From assembly GCF_037076555.1 (NCBI RefSeq), contig NZ_AP029023.1, positions 2,108,001 to 2,172,000 on the forward strand: a stretch of 64,000 nt of DNA, read 5' to 3'. Of the stretch, positions 27,000 through 36,902 are shown piece after piece. Each line of letters starts with the position of its first letter. Position 1 is the first letter of the stretch. This DNA is from Methylophilus sp. DW102 (GTDB lineage: Bacteria > Pseudomonadota > Gammaproteobacteria > Burkholderiales > Methylophilaceae). Under the pieces are notes generated by a model. The model did not search any database. It was not told the DNA's origin and saw nothing but the letters and a program-made list of their open reading frames with translations. The position numbers were made by a program, and so were the translations under genes.

Positions 27000-28229
27000 T
27001 TATGCGTTTTCCAGGCCAAACGCCTTATGTAACACGCGCACAGCCAGTTCCATATACTTCTCTTCGATCACCACTGCGATCTTGATTTCACTGGTAGAGA
27101 TCATTTGAATGTTGATGCCTTCTTCGGCCAATGTACGGAACATCTGGCTAGCAATCCCCACATGCGAACGCATGCCCACGCCGACTACGGACACTTTTGC
27201 AATCTTGTCATCGCCAGTCACTTCACGTGCCTGGATATGGCCTTGAACCTTGTCGCGCAGAATTGTCAGCGCCTTGTTCATTTCGTTTTTGTGTACGGTG
27301 AACGTGAAGTCTGTCGTGCCGTCTGCGCCCACGTTCTGGATAATCATATCCACATCAATGTTGGCATCGGCAACAGGACCAAGAATCTGATAAGCAATCC
27401 CTGGCTTATCAGGCACGCCTGCTACGGTAATTTTCGCCTCATCGCGGTTAAAAGCGATGCCGGAGATAATTGGATCTTCCATGTTTTCCTCATTCTCTTC
27501 AAATGTAATCAGCGTGCCGTCACCCTCTTCTTCAAAGCTGGAGAGCACACGTAACTTAACCTTGTATTTGCCAGCAAATTCAACCGAGCGGATTTGCAGT
27601 ACTTTGGAGCCTTGCGAGGCCAGTTCGAGCATTTCTTCAAAGGTAATTTTTTCCAGCCGGCGCGCTTCTGGCACCACACGCGGGTCAGTGGTATACACAC
27701 CATCCACATCGGTATAAATCTGGCATTCATCGGCCTTGAGCGCTGCTGCCAACGCTACACCTGTCGTATCGGAGCCGCCACGGCCCAGCGTGGTGATGTT
27801 GCCATGGGCATCCACGCCCTGAAAACCGGCGACCACACAGACATAGCCGTCATCGAGGTCTTGTTTCAGGTTATGCTGGTCAATGTCCAGAATACGCGCT
27901 TTGGTAAACGCATCATCCGTAAGGATTTTCACCTGGGTGCCGGTATAGCTCTTGGCCTTGATGCCAAGCTCCATCAGCGCCAATGCGGTCATCCCTATGG
28001 TGACCTGCTCACCGGTAGACACCATCACATCCAGCTCGCGCGGATCTGGATCCGGCATGATTTCCTTGGCCAGTGAAATCAGGCGATTGGTTTCACCTGA
28101 CATGGCTGACACCACGACCACCACTTGATGGCCCATGGCCTTGTAACGTGCCACACGACGCGCCACATTGCGGATACGCTCGGGATTGGCGACTGAGGTG
28201 CCACCATATTTTTGTACGATTAATGCCAT
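27000..28229 (-). CDS. lysC: Aspartate kinase (monofunctional, lysine/threonine regulated type)
   Basis: 409 aa. It opens [15 protein letters not shown], the kinase catalytic signature, with [22 protein letters not shown] downstream. Two ACT domains occupy about residues 265-409 ([21 protein letters not shown] and [15 protein letters not shown]). It phosphorylates aspartate, entering lysine, threonine and methionine synthesis. It sits 25 nt after alaS, so no lysine riboswitch precedes it; allosteric control through the ACT domains is expected. Confidence 0.96.
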   Translation of the reverse strand: MALIVQKYGGTSVANPERIRNVARRVARYKAMGHQVVVVVSAMSGETNRLISLAKEIMPDPDPRELDVMVSTGEQVTIGMTALALMELGIKAKSYTGTQVKILTDDAFTKARILDIDQHNLKQDLDDGYVCVVAGFQGVDAHGNITTLGRGGSDTTGVALAAALKADECQIYTDVDGVYTTDPRVVPEARRLEKITFEEMLELASQGSKVLQIRSVEFAGKYKVKLRVLSSFEEEGDGTLITFEENEENMEDPIISGIAFNRDEAKITVAGVPDKPGIAYQILGPVADANIDVDMIIQNVGADGTTDFTFTVHKNEMNKALTILRDKVQGHIQAREVTGDDKIAKVSVVGVGMRSHVGIASQMFRTLAEEGINIQMISTSEIKIAVVIEEKYMELAVRVLHKAFGLENA

Positions 28230-28254
28230 TATTTTGCTCTGTTAATCAATTGAG

Positions 28255-30891
28255 TTAATTTAGTTTAGCTTCTGCCCAGGCTTTGACGCTCGCCAGTGCC
28301 TGTGGCAGATTTGCGGGTTCAGTGCCGCCGGCCATGGCCATGTCTGGCTTGCCACCACCCTTACCACCCACCTGGCCTGCAACATGATTCACCAGCTCGC
28401 CCGCCTTGACTTTGCCAGTCAAGTCAGCAGTCACGCCCGCAGCCAGACTGACCTTGCCCTCTGCCACGCTCGCCAAAACAATGACGGCAGATTTGAGTTT
28501 ATCCTTGAGTTTATCCATGGTCTCGCGCAAGGCATTGGCATCTGCACCGTCCAAGGCAGCAGCCAATACTTTAACGCCATTGACTTCCAGGGCTTGCGTC
28601 GCCAGATCGTCGCCTTGTGAAGAGGCGAGTTTGGATTTCAAACGCGCCAACTCTTTTTCGAGTGACTTGACGTGATCCATCACTTGCGCAATTTTGGCAG
28701 GAACTTCATGCGCGGGGGCTTTGAGCTCGCCTGCAACCTGATTAATCAGCGATTGCTGGGATTGCACCAGCTTCAACGCGCCCTCGCCGGTAGTGGCTTC
28801 GACACGGCGTACGCCTGCCGCCACGCCACTCTCGGAGGTAATTTTAAACAGTCCAATATCACCAGTGCGGCTGACATGGGTACCGCCACACAACTCGCGC
28901 GAAGAGCCGATATCCAGCACGCGTACTTCATCGCCATATTTCTCGCCAAACAGCATCATGGCGCCCGTTTTTTGCGCAGACTCAATATCCATCAAGCGCG
29001 CTTGTGTCGCCGCATTGGCCAAAATCTCGGCATTGACCAACGCTTCTACCCTGTCAATCTCGGCATGAGTCATCGGCGCATTATGCACAAAGTCAAAACG
29101 GGTTTTTTCCGTATCGACCAGGCTGCCTTTTTGCTGCACATGCTCACCCAGCACTTCACGCAAGGCCTTATGCATCAGATGCGTTGCCGAGTGATTACGC
29201 ATGGTGCTGGCGCGCGCCTGCAGATTGACTTTAGCCGCCAACGCATCTCCCACAGACAAAGACCCGGTTTTGAGTACGCCATGATGGCCGAACACGGCTG
29301 CCTGAATTTTTTGTGTATCTTCTACGGCAAAAATACCGTTGGCAGACTTGAGCTCTCCGCTATCGCCAATCTGGCCACCGGATTCAGCATAGAACGGTGT
29401 ATGGTCCAGCACGACCACACCCAAATCGCCTTCATTCAGCGTTTGTACAGCACTGCCATCTTTATATAACGCCAAGACTTTAGCAGCGGTTTCCAGCTCG
29501 TCATAACCGTGGAATGTGGTCGCAGCGCCGTCATATTCAAGATTGAGCGCCATTTTGAACTTGCCCGCCGCACGCGCCTGCTCTTTTTGGCGCGCCATGG
29601 CCGCATCAAAGCCAGCGGTATCCACCGTCACGCCACGTTCGCGGCAGATGTCGGCGGTGAGGTCCAGCGGGAAACCAAAGGTATCGTGCAATTTGAAGGC
29701 GAGATCGCCGTTGAACACGGCTGGCTTGGTCGCCAGTTCGGCTTCCAGAATCTGCATGCCGTTCTCTATCGTTTCGAAGAAACGGTCTTCCTCCTGCTTG
29801 AGCACCTCCCCAACACGCGCCTGGTTGCTAGTCAACTCAGGGTAAGCCTCACCCATTTCAGCCACAAGATCTGGCACCAGCTTATGGAAGAAAGCAGCAC
29901 GACAACCCAGTTTATACCCATGACGAATCGCGCGGCGAATAATGCGGCGCAGCACATAGCCACGGCCTTCATTGCCTGGGATCACGCCATCGGCGATCAG
30001 GAAGCTACAGGCGCGGATATGGTCAGCCAGCACTTTGAGAGAAGGACTGTCCAAGTCAGCGGTGTTGGTTTCGCGCGCTGCGGCTTTGATTAAGGCTTGG
30101 AACAAATCAATTTCGTAGTTCGCATGCACGCCTTGCAACACGGCAGAAATACGCTCTAAGCCCATGCCTGTGTCCACAGACGGTTTAGGCAACGGATGCA
30201 TCACGCCCGCTTCGTCGCGGTTGAACTGCATGAACACGTTATTCCAGATTTCGATAAAGCGGTCTCCATCTTCATCGGGCGAGCCTGGAGGGCCGCCTGG
30301 AATATGCGCACCGTGGTCATAGAAAATTTCTGTACAGGGCCCGCAAGGACCGGTGTCGCCCATCATCCAAAAGTTATCTGAGGCATAACGCGCGCCCTTG
30401 TTGTCCCCAATACGGACAATCTTGTCTGCAGGGACGCCCACTTCTTTGTTCCAGATCTCGTAGGCTTCGTCATCCTCAGCGTAGACGGTGACCATCAAGC
30501 GTTCTTTGGGTAAAGCGTAGACTTCAGTCAACAGCTCCCAGGCAAAGGTAATGGCATCGCGCTTGAAGTAATCCCCAAAACTGAAGTTACCCAGCATCTC
30601 GAAGAAGGTATGGTGACGCGCGGTATAGCCCACATTCTCAAGATCGTTGTGCTTACCACCGGCGCGTACACATTTTTGTGCGGTCGCCGCACGCGTATAG
30701 GCACGCTTGTCAAAGCCGAGGAACACATCTTTAAACTGGTTCATACCCGCATTGGTAAACAGCAAGGTGGGGTCACCATGCGGCACCAGTGAACTGGAAG
30801 GTACCACTTGGTGGCCTTTAGAAGCAAAGAAATCCAGGAACGCCTGGCGAATTTGTTTGCTGGAAGGTTTTTGCCCGTACTTAACTGTCAT
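28255..30891 (-). CDS. alaS: Alanyl-tRNA synthetase
   Basis: 878 aa, full length. Class II core at the N-terminus ([15 protein letters not shown], then [15 protein letters not shown]). The editing domain carries HSATHLMH near residue 574 and [11 protein letters not shown] near residue 672. A C-terminal C-Ala domain with [15 protein letters not shown] completes it. It charges tRNA-Ala and clears Ser/Gly mischarges. Its start overlaps the recX stop by 11 nt. Confidence 0.98.
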   Translation of the reverse strand: MTVKYGQKPSSKQIRQAFLDFFASKGHQVVPSSSLVPHGDPTLLFTNAGMNQFKDVFLGFDKRAYTRAATAQKCVRAGGKHNDLENVGYTARHHTFFEMLGNFSFGDYFKRDAITFAWELLTEVYALPKERLMVTVYAEDDEAYEIWNKEVGVPADKIVRIGDNKGARYASDNFWMMGDTGPCGPCTEIFYDHGAHIPGGPPGSPDEDGDRFIEIWNNVFMQFNRDEAGVMHPLPKPSVDTGMGLERISAVLQGVHANYEIDLFQALIKAAARETNTADLDSPSLKVLADHIRACSFLIADGVIPGNEGRGYVLRRIIRRAIRHGYKLGCRAAFFHKLVPDLVAEMGEAYPELTSNQARVGEVLKQEEDRFFETIENGMQILEAELATKPAVFNGDLAFKLHDTFGFPLDLTADICRERGVTVDTAGFDAAMARQKEQARAAGKFKMALNLEYDGAATTFHGYDELETAAKVLALYKDGSAVQTLNEGDLGVVVLDHTPFYAESGGQIGDSGELKSANGIFAVEDTQKIQAAVFGHHGVLKTGSLSVGDALAAKVNLQARASTMRNHSATHLMHKALREVLGEHVQQKGSLVDTEKTRFDFVHNAPMTHAEIDRVEALVNAEILANAATQARLMDIESAQKTGAMMLFGEKYGDEVRVLDIGSSRELCGGTHVSRTGDIGLFKITSESGVAAGVRRVEATTGEGALKLVQSQQSLINQVAGELKAPAHEVPAKIAQVMDHVKSLEKELARLKSKLASSQGDDLATQALEVNGVKVLAAALDGADANALRETMDKLKDKLKSAVIVLASVAEGKVSLAAGVTADLTGKVKAGELVNHVAGQVGGKGGGKPDMAMAGGTEPANLPQALASVKAWAEAKLN

Positions 30892-31336
30892 CTTCTGCGT
30901 GTCTATTCAAAATGTGTTTAATTACATCAAACGTAAAACCCCGACTCTGTAAGAAGCGGGCCTGTTTTGCCCATTCCTCGCGTGTTGTCGGGGCCGCTTT
31001 AAATTTTTTGCGCCAGACTTCGCGGGCGCGTGCAACTTCATTGTCCTGCAGGCCTGCAACCGCTTCTGCTATCAAGGTATCGTCTACCCCTTTTTCACGT
31101 AGCTCGTTGGCGACACGCGCACTGCCAAATTTGGCTTTACGGGCATGGACCAATTGCTCGGTGAATCTGGCATCACTCAACCAGCCACGCTGTTTAAAAT
31201 CATCCAACAAGGCTGGGAGGTCATCTGCTTCTTCTGCATAAGCCTTTAGCTTTTGCCCCAACTCCGCGTATGAGTACTCACGCTTGGCCAAGTATTCTAA
31301 AGCGCGTTGGCGTAAGGTTTTTTCCAGATTAGCCAT
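30881..31336 (-). CDS. recX: RecX, RecA regulatory protein
   Basis: 151 aa, all alpha-helical with three RecX repeats: [20 protein letters not shown] near the N-terminus, [27 protein letters not shown] centrally and [17 protein letters not shown] at the end. RecX caps and disassembles RecA filaments. It lies about 85 nt downstream of recA and is joined to alaS by an 11-nt overlap. Confidence 0.95.
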   Translation of the reverse strand: MANLEKTLRQRALEYLAKREYSYAELGQKLKAYAEEADDLPALLDDFKQRGWLSDARFTEQLVHARKAKFGSARVANELREKGVDDTLIAEAVAGLQDNEVARAREVWRKKFKAAPTTREEWAKQARFLQSRGFTFDVIKHILNRHAEDDS

Positions 31337-31420
31337 CGAATTTTTAGGCCTCAGCGCGAGTAGCGCTCACAGAGAAAAACCAAACGTCAAAAGCGCGCCT
31401 CACGCAGGCTCGCAAAAACC

Positions 31421-32449
31421 TTAATCATCCTCGCCGCGTGCTGAAGGCAGAATATCCGCCAGCACTTTGGCATTGGCGCGAATTTTCGCTTCAATTTCCG
31501 CTGCGATTTCTGGATGCTCACGCAAGAACTCTTTGGCATTTTCTTTGCCTTGGCCGATTTTTTCGCCGTTATAGCTAAACCATGCGCCAGCTTTTTCCAC
31601 CATTTTCAGATTGACGCCCAACTCAATAATCTCACCCAACCGCGAGATGCCTTCGCCATACATAATGTCAAACTCGGCTTGTTTAAATGGTGGCGCGACT
31701 TTGTTTTTAATCACTTTGACTTTGGTTTCGGAGCCAATGACTTCGTCACCTTTCTTGATCGCGCCTGTGCGGCGGATATCCAGTCGCACAGAGGCGTAGA
31801 ATTTAAGCGCGTTACCGCCGGTGGTCGTTTCTGGGTTGCCAAACATGACACCAATTTTCATCCGAATCTGGTTAATGAAGATAACCAGCGTATTGGTACG
31901 TTTGATATTGCCGGTGAGTTTACGCAAGGCTTGTGACATCAAGCGCGCCTGCAAGCCCATGTGGCTGTCGCCCATTTCACCTTCAATCTCAGCGCGTGGC
32001 GTCAACGCTGCCACCGAGTCGACCACTACAATATCCACTGAGCCGGAACGTACCAGCATGTCGGCAATTTCCAAGGCTTGTTCGCCAGTATCGGGTTGCG
32101 AAATCAGCAAATCAGGGACATTCACGCCTAATTTAGAGGCGTATTGCGGGTCCAGCGCATGCTCCGCATCAATAAAAGCAGCGGTGCCGCCTAATTTTTG
32201 CATTTCGGCAATCACTTGCAGGGTCAAGGTGGTTTTACCGGAAGACTCCGGGCCATAAATCTCCACAATGCGGCCGCGTGGCAATCCGCCTACGCCGAGT
32301 GCGATATCCAGACCCAATGAACCGGTGGAAACGACTTGCAGGTCTTCGCCGATATCAGCATCGCCCATGCGCATAATGGAACCTTTGCCGAACTGCTTTT
32401 CAATTTGAGAGAGTGCGGCGGCGAGCGCTTTGCTTTTGTTGTCATCCAT
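31421..32449 (-). CDS. recA: Recombinase RecA
   Basis: 342 aa. It begins with the helical [20 protein letters not shown]. Walker A is GPESSGKTT at about residues 65-73 and Walker B lies near [12 protein letters not shown]. The L1/L2 loops are visible ([36 protein letters not shown]). It polymerises on single-stranded DNA for strand exchange and LexA self-cleavage. No CTG-N10-CAG LexA box is seen in the 150 bp upstream. Confidence 0.98.
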   Translation of the reverse strand: MDDNKSKALAAALSQIEKQFGKGSIMRMGDADIGEDLQVVSTGSLGLDIALGVGGLPRGRIVEIYGPESSGKTTLTLQVIAEMQKLGGTAAFIDAEHALDPQYASKLGVNVPDLLISQPDTGEQALEIADMLVRSGSVDIVVVDSVAALTPRAEIEGEMGDSHMGLQARLMSQALRKLTGNIKRTNTLVIFINQIRMKIGVMFGNPETTTGGNALKFYASVRLDIRRTGAIKKGDEVIGSETKVKVIKNKVAPPFKQAEFDIMYGEGISRLGEIIELGVNLKMVEKAGAWFSYNGEKIGQGKENAKEFLREHPEIAAEIEAKIRANAKVLADILPSARGEDD

Positions 32450-32695
32450 GCTGATTACCTTCTTTTAGCGATAAAATGCGTTGCTTGCACAAACGCGATA
32501 TAATCCAAACAATAACCTCTAATTATTTCATAAATCGACCATCAGTGAAATGGCGTTGCCATGAATAAATGCCTAGCCATTCTGGCCTGAGGCAATTGCG
32601 TAGCTGCATGCGTGAATGGTGCTGTCAACCGCGGCCCGGCAACTGCGTTAAATAGATCAGGGAGCATGCATTTGTTTTCCGCTAGAGGAGCATTT

Positions 32696-33058
32696 ATGAA
32701 AGTCTTTAAACTGATTCTGACGTTGGCGCTGGCGAGTATCGCGGCAGTCAGCGCGCAAGCACAAGATAACTGGTCGGTGGGCGTGGTGGTAGGCAACCCT
32801 TACCCACCCGCTTACTACGCGCCGCCTGCCGTAGTTTATGCACCGCCGCCAGTGGTCATTTACCCACATCCACAAAGCCGTTACTACTACAGCCCCCCTG
32901 CAGTGACCTATTCCGCACCAGTACCGCCACCAGGTCCCGGGTTTATTCAGTTCTCTTATGGCAATGGTGGCTACGGCGGTTACAACTATGGCCCGCGCAA
33001 CTACTATGGTGGCGGATGGGGACGTGGTCACCACCACCATCACCACCACGACGATTAA
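32696..33058 (+). CDS. Small secreted Tyr/Pro-rich protein with C-terminal histidine run
   Basis: 120 aa from the ATG at 32696, with AGAGGAG just upstream. A signal peptide (residues ~1-23, cut after AQA) is followed by QDNWSVGVVVGNPYPP. A low-complexity core of PP, YY and VV repeats and a Gly/Tyr-rich stretch (YGNGGYGGYNYG) come next. The end is seven His plus DD. The family resembles the poorly described proline/tyrosine-rich periplasmic proteins of betaproteobacteria. The His tail could bind metal; that is inference only. Confidence 0.75.
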   Translation: MKVFKLILTLALASIAAVSAQAQDNWSVGVVVGNPYPPAYYAPPAVVYAPPPVVIYPHPQSRYYYSPPAVTYSAPVPPPGPGFIQFSYGNGGYGGYNYGPRNYYGGGWGRGHHHHHHHDD

Positions 33059-33062
33059 TTGA

Positions 33063-33563
33063 TCACAGTTCTGACGTCACGCTACGTAACAGGGCCGTCA
33101 ATAGATAACTGGCGGCCTGTTCACGTATCTGCTGGCGATCGCCGGTAAAATACTGGGTGTGCACCAGCACATGAGGCGGTCCCGGTTGCCGGGTGCCCCA
33201 GGCAAAACATACCATCCCCACCGGCTTGTAAGCAGACCCACCGCTCGGCCCGGCAATGCCAGTTACCGCACCACTGATATTGGCCAAACTGTGTTCTAAC
33301 GCGCCGACGGCCATGGCCTGTGCCACCGCTTCGCTGACAGCTCCATGTTCGTCTATCAATTCAGCCGGGACGCCCAACATGTCGGTTTTGGCAGCGTTGC
33401 TGTAGGTAACAAAACCGCGGTCAAACCAGGCTGAGCTTCCGGCAACGGCCGTCATCGATTGTGCAATCAGGCCGCCAGTACAAGACTCGGCAAGCGCCAA
33501 TTGCCACCCTCTGGCCTGTAAGGCCTGCCCCAGGCTTGCACTGAGTTCCAGCATGGTGGGCAT
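33063..33563 (-). CDS. pncC: CinA-type nicotinamide-nucleotide amidase (PncC)
   Basis: 166 aa, the stand-alone C-terminal CinA domain. LALAESCTGGLIAQSMTAVAGSSAWFDRG lies near residue 22, then TYSNAAKTDMLGV and GIAGPSGGSAYKPVGMV. It deamidates NMN to NaMN, recycling NAD breakdown product. It is the last gene of the mog-vanZ-thiL-pgpA-pncC unit and starts one base inside the pgpA stop (TAATG). Confidence 0.94.
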   Translation of the reverse strand: MPTMLELSASLGQALQARGWQLALAESCTGGLIAQSMTAVAGSSAWFDRGFVTYSNAAKTDMLGVPAELIDEHGAVSEAVAQAMAVGALEHSLANISGAVTGIAGPSGGSAYKPVGMVCFAWGTRQPGPPHVLVHTQYFTGDRQQIREQAASYLLTALLRSVTSEL

Positions 33564-34057
33564 TACATTATCCCTTGTAACGATTGCAGTACCACTATTG
33601 CCATGAACGCGGCCAGCACATCATCCAGCATGACCCCCAGGCCGCCTTTCACGCGCTGATCCACCCAGCTGATCGGGAACGGCTTCCAGATATCAAACAG
33701 TCGAAACAGTGCAAATGCAGCCGCTCCCCAGCCGAACCCCGAGGGGACCGTGACCAAAACCGCAGCCATAGCCACAACTTCATCCCAGACAATCGCACCG
33801 TGGTCACTGACCCCGAGCGCACGTCCGGTAAACGCGCAGCACCAGACGCCCAGCAAGAAAAGTGCGGCCAAAGCAAGCCATTGCTGGGTTAAAGGTAAAT
33901 GCATCAACAGCCAGTACAAGGGAAAGCCCAGCAGCGTGCCCACGGTACCCGGTGCTTTGGGTGACAAACCCGTGCCCAGACCCAAACTCAGACAATGCAG
34001 CGGGTGTGACCACAGCAGCCGCCAACTCGGTAAAGATGACTGACTATGCTTAGCCAA
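33563..34057 (-). CDS. pgpA: Phosphatidylglycerophosphatase A
   Basis: 164 aa from a TTG at 34057, which overlaps the thiL stop by 8 nt and has AAAGGA about 10 nt upstream. An ATG at 34096 is the alternative start (177 aa) but has no ribosome-binding site. It carries LGLGTGLSPKAPGTVGTLLGFPLYW near the N-terminus, DHGAIVWDEVVAM with acidic catalytic residues, and RLFDIWKPFPISWVD. This is the full PgpA signature. It dephosphorylates phosphatidylglycerophosphate at the inner membrane. Confidence 0.92.
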   Translation of the reverse strand: MAKHSQSSLPSWRLLWSHPLHCLSLGLGTGLSPKAPGTVGTLLGFPLYWLLMHLPLTQQWLALAALFLLGVWCCAFTGRALGVSDHGAIVWDEVVAMAAVLVTVPSGFGWGAAAFALFRLFDIWKPFPISWVDQRVKGGLGVMLDDVLAAFMAIVVLQSLQGIM

Positions 34058-34994
34058 AATGCTGATATCCTTTCTTTGCAATATCCAGAGACACATTGCC
34101 GTTCAGCACGGTTAAACCGGGGCTGGCAGTAGTTTTACCAATGCGACTCAGCGGCAGATTAAATTGCTGCGACAAGGCCAGCAGCGCCTCCCGGTGCTGG
34201 GGAGCGGCAGTAAAACATAATTCATAATCATCCCCGCCTGCCAGCACGGCTTTCTGCATTGTCTCTTCGTCTATTGGCGTTTTCAGTCGTGGCAACGGCA
34301 ACGCGCGCCAATCCAGTTCAGCGCCAACCCTGGAGGCCTGCAAAATATGGTCCAAATCGGCCAGCAAACCATCCGAAATATCGAGTGCAGCGCTTGCCAT
34401 GCCACGCAAGGCCAAGCCCAGACGCACTCTTGGTTGCGGATGATGCATGGCAGTGGCGAGCATCGCAATATCATCGGCATGCAGAGGCAGATGCCCTAAA
34501 CGGTTTTGTAGCCACAGTGCCGCCTGCCCTAAACAACCACTGACCCAGATATCCTCGCCTGCCTTAGCACCATTACGTTGCAAGGCCTGGCCACGAGGCA
34601 CTTCACCCAGGATGTTAATGGCGATATTGAGTGGGCCGCGGGTGGTATCGCCGCCGATCAAAGCAACCTCAAAGGCATCCGCACAGGCAAACAGGCCGTC
34701 ACTGAATTGGCGTAACCACGGATGATCCACCCCGGGCAATGCGATGGACAGCGTGGCCCATTTAGGCTCGGCCCCCATCGCCGCCATATCACTGATATTC
34801 ACTGCCATGGACTTCCAACCAATGGCAAAGGGCTGTGCCTCGGCAAAAAAATGCGTGCCTGAAACCGACATATCGGCCGAAACCGCCAATTGATAGCCTG
34901 GACGCACGCTAACTAGCGCAGCGTCATCCCCGACCCCCAGATCAACCGCTGCTTGCCTGGTAAAATATTGGGCAATCAGATCAAATTCAGCCAC
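34050..34994 (-). CDS. thiL: Thiamine-monophosphate kinase
   Basis: 314 aa from GTG 34994, which overlaps the vanZ stop by 8 nt (GTGGCTGA); longer frames run through vanZ and are not supported. It starts with AEFDLIAQYFTR. LGVGDDAALV is the metal/ATP motif near residue 22. AVNISDMAAMGAEP, GGDTTRGPL and ALDISDGLLADLDHIL follow. It phosphorylates ThMP to ThDP. It sits in the conserved thiL-pgpA pair. Confidence 0.95.
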   Translation of the reverse strand: MAEFDLIAQYFTRQAAVDLGVGDDAALVSVRPGYQLAVSADMSVSGTHFFAEAQPFAIGWKSMAVNISDMAAMGAEPKWATLSIALPGVDHPWLRQFSDGLFACADAFEVALIGGDTTRGPLNIAINILGEVPRGQALQRNGAKAGEDIWVSGCLGQAALWLQNRLGHLPLHADDIAMLATAMHHPQPRVRLGLALRGMASAALDISDGLLADLDHILQASRVGAELDWRALPLPRLKTPIDEETMQKAVLAGGDDYELCFTAAPQHREALLALSQQFNLPLSRIGKTTASPGLTVLNGNVSLDIAKKGYQHFG

Positions 34995-35343
34995 GGCGAT
35001 GCTGCCACCAGCGCAGACACAAGATGACAACGCCCCATGCCAGCAAGATACCCACGCTATCAGCCAGCCAGTCATAGACGCTGGGCTGACGGGTCACGGT
35101 GAGCAGCCCCTGTAGCACCTCCATGAGACCTCCATAAATCAACAAGCCGAGCATCAGCCATTGTTGGCGGGCGGGATAGGCCAATCCTGCCCAAAAAGTG
35201 ACACCGCCAAACGCGACGATGTGCTGTATCTTGTCCAGATAAGGAAAGCGCTGCTCGGCAGGCGCCATTTCTATCAGCAACAGGTAAGTCAGTAGTGCCA
35301 AGCAGGCAATAAAGATGATTTTGGCAATCAGAGAAAAACGCAT
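34987..35343 (-). CDS. VanZ-like family membrane protein
   Basis: 118 aa from ATG 35343, preceded by AGGA. Four predicted transmembrane helices. The conserved RFPYLDKIQHIVAFGGVTFWAG and GGLMEVLQGLLTVTRQPSVYDWLADSVGIL match VanZ-like proteins, where Gly/Glu/Asp residues are near invariant. Function outside teicoplanin resistance is unclear. It is in one unit with mog and thiL. Confidence 0.85.
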   Translation of the reverse strand: MRFSLIAKIIFIACLALLTYLLLIEMAPAEQRFPYLDKIQHIVAFGGVTFWAGLAYPARQQWLMLGLLIYGGLMEVLQGLLTVTRQPSVYDWLADSVGILLAWGVVILCLRWWQHRRG

Positions 35344-35369
35344 GGGTATCCTGAATGAAGATGAAGAGA

Positions 35370-35975
35370 TCAAGCCTGGGGCTTGAGCGCCGACTTGGGC
35401 CTGAACGCCTGAACCACGCGTGCATCTGTTTCCAAATAAGGCATGGGCGCATCAGGGGTTGCCAGCAAGTCCAGGCAATATGGCACCGCCGCAAAGATGC
35501 CCGGCACTACCGTTTTACCTTCGCCATCCTTGAGGCCTTCCAGCGTTTCCTGAATAGACTTTGGCTGCCCGGGCAAATTGATAATCAGGCATTGCTTGCG
35601 GATCACCGCCACTTGCCGCGACAAAATCGCCGTAGGCACAAACCTCAGACTGATCTGGCGCATTTGTTCGCCAAAGCCCGGCATCTCACGATCAGCGACC
35701 GATAAGGTAGCTTCAGGTGTGACATCGCGCAAGGCCGGACCCGTGCCACCGGTAGTCAAAATCAGGTGGCAGGCCTCTTCATCCACCAATTGCCTGAGCG
35801 TCTCGGCAATGGTGGCCTGCTCATCGGCAATCAGCCGGGGGATGACGTGGTAAGGCGAAGTGAGCGCCTGTTGCAACCACGCAGTCAGCGATGGAATGCC
35901 CTTATCCTCATAAATGCCCTGTGAAGCGCGATCACTGATGGAAACAAGTCCAACACGCGTGAATTGTTGTTGCAT
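35370..35975 (-). CDS. mog: Molybdopterin adenylyltransferase (MogA)
   Basis: 201 aa from the ATG at 35975. It has VGLVSISDRASQGIYEDKG at the N-terminus, ILTTGGTGPALRDVTPEAT near residue 73 and LPGQPKSIQETLEG. These match MogA, which adenylylates molybdopterin before molybdate insertion. It is divergent from the PDZ protein gene and is the first gene of a five-gene minus-strand unit. Confidence 0.94.
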   Translation of the reverse strand: MQQQFTRVGLVSISDRASQGIYEDKGIPSLTAWLQQALTSPYHVIPRLIADEQATIAETLRQLVDEEACHLILTTGGTGPALRDVTPEATLSVADREMPGFGEQMRQISLRFVPTAILSRQVAVIRKQCLIINLPGQPKSIQETLEGLKDGEGKTVVPGIFAAVPYCLDLLATPDAPMPYLETDARVVQAFRPKSALKPQA

Positions 35976-36059
35976 AACGTGGTCTATCAGAAGTTGGTCT
36001 GTGTTAATGTACCAATACATCATAACATTACAATGTGACAATCGATCATGGAGAACGAG

Positions 36060-36851
36060 ATGAACCAAGCGCATGCAAGCAGGCATTCCCCCCCCTTAAA
36101 ACGTCCGCTCATCCTAGGCGGGCTCATGTGGTTGTCCATGTGCTTGGCCCTCGCCTGTATGCTCACGAGTCAACGCGTCTCTGCCGAAGAAAACCCCTAC
36201 GTCACACATTACCAGGCACAAAACCAGGGGAACCTGCACTCCTTGCAAGCCAATCCTGAGCCGCAGTTGCTCAGTGGCGTGCGCCGGGATGACGACAACA
36301 TCAGAATGCTCGAAGATGGCTATGACTTGATGGGCTTTAGCAGTTTTGAAGCGGGGGAAGTCCCGCCAGAACTGGCACTAGAACATGGCCGCAGCCTCCA
36401 AGCCGATAGCATTCTGGTCTATGTGAAAAAAGCGGGCAACACTTCGCCAGCCTCCAAGATGGAGATGATCAAGGAAGCCGTGAAAAAAGGTCAGTCTCTG
36501 ACGGAAAAAGACATGGCTGCCAGCCCGGGCAAATATCGTTATTACGCAAGTTTCTGGGCAAAACTGCCGCCTCCTTTACTAGGCATCCATGTGATCAAAC
36601 TGGTGCAAAAACAATCTGGTGGTGAGAGTGAACGCCTGCCTACCCCCGGCGTGCGCGTGATTGCCGTGATTCATGGCTCGTCTGCCGAAAAAGCAGGCCT
36701 GCAACGTGGCGATCAGCTACTCAGCATCAACCAGGAAAAAGTAGAAGATGCAGCCACGCTCTCCACCCTCGTGCGCAAATACCGCGGCAAAGCGGTTAAG
36801 TTAGAGATGGAACGTCAAAGTGAACCCCTCTCGCTAGAGGCCCAGCTCTAA
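36060..36851 (+). CDS. Exported PDZ-domain protein of unknown role
   Basis: 263 aa from ATG 36060, with GGAG 6 nt upstream; an ATG at 36048 is also in frame. A single hydrophobic N-terminal segment (residues ~18-40) acts as signal or anchor. A middle region without clear homology follows, including LMGFSSFEAGEVPPELALEHGR. The C-terminal PDZ domain (about 185-260) has GVRVIAVIHGSSAEKAGLQRGDQLLSINQ. No protease domain is present, so it may be an envelope adaptor. It is followed after 51 nt by the Gcr-like gene. Confidence 0.8.
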   Translation: MNQAHASRHSPPLKRPLILGGLMWLSMCLALACMLTSQRVSAEENPYVTHYQAQNQGNLHSLQANPEPQLLSGVRRDDDNIRMLEDGYDLMGFSSFEAGEVPPELALEHGRSLQADSILVYVKKAGNTSPASKMEMIKEAVKKGQSLTEKDMAASPGKYRYYASFWAKLPPPLLGIHVIKLVQKQSGGESERLPTPGVRVIAVIHGSSAEKAGLQRGDQLLSINQEKVEDAATLSTLVRKYRGKAVKLEMERQSEPLSLEAQL

Positions 36852-36902
36852 ACGTTTGGCGTGTTATCCTTGCCAAATCAAGCATCCAAGAAAGCGCTTT
36901 AC

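Noticed and set aside
28230-28254. Possible lysine riboswitch before lysC
   Set aside because: Only 25 bp separate alaS and lysC, so there is no room.
28672-29469. 265-codon open frame on the plus strand within alaS
   Set aside because: It is the antisense shadow of a strongly conserved gene, with no ribosome-binding site or recognisable motif.
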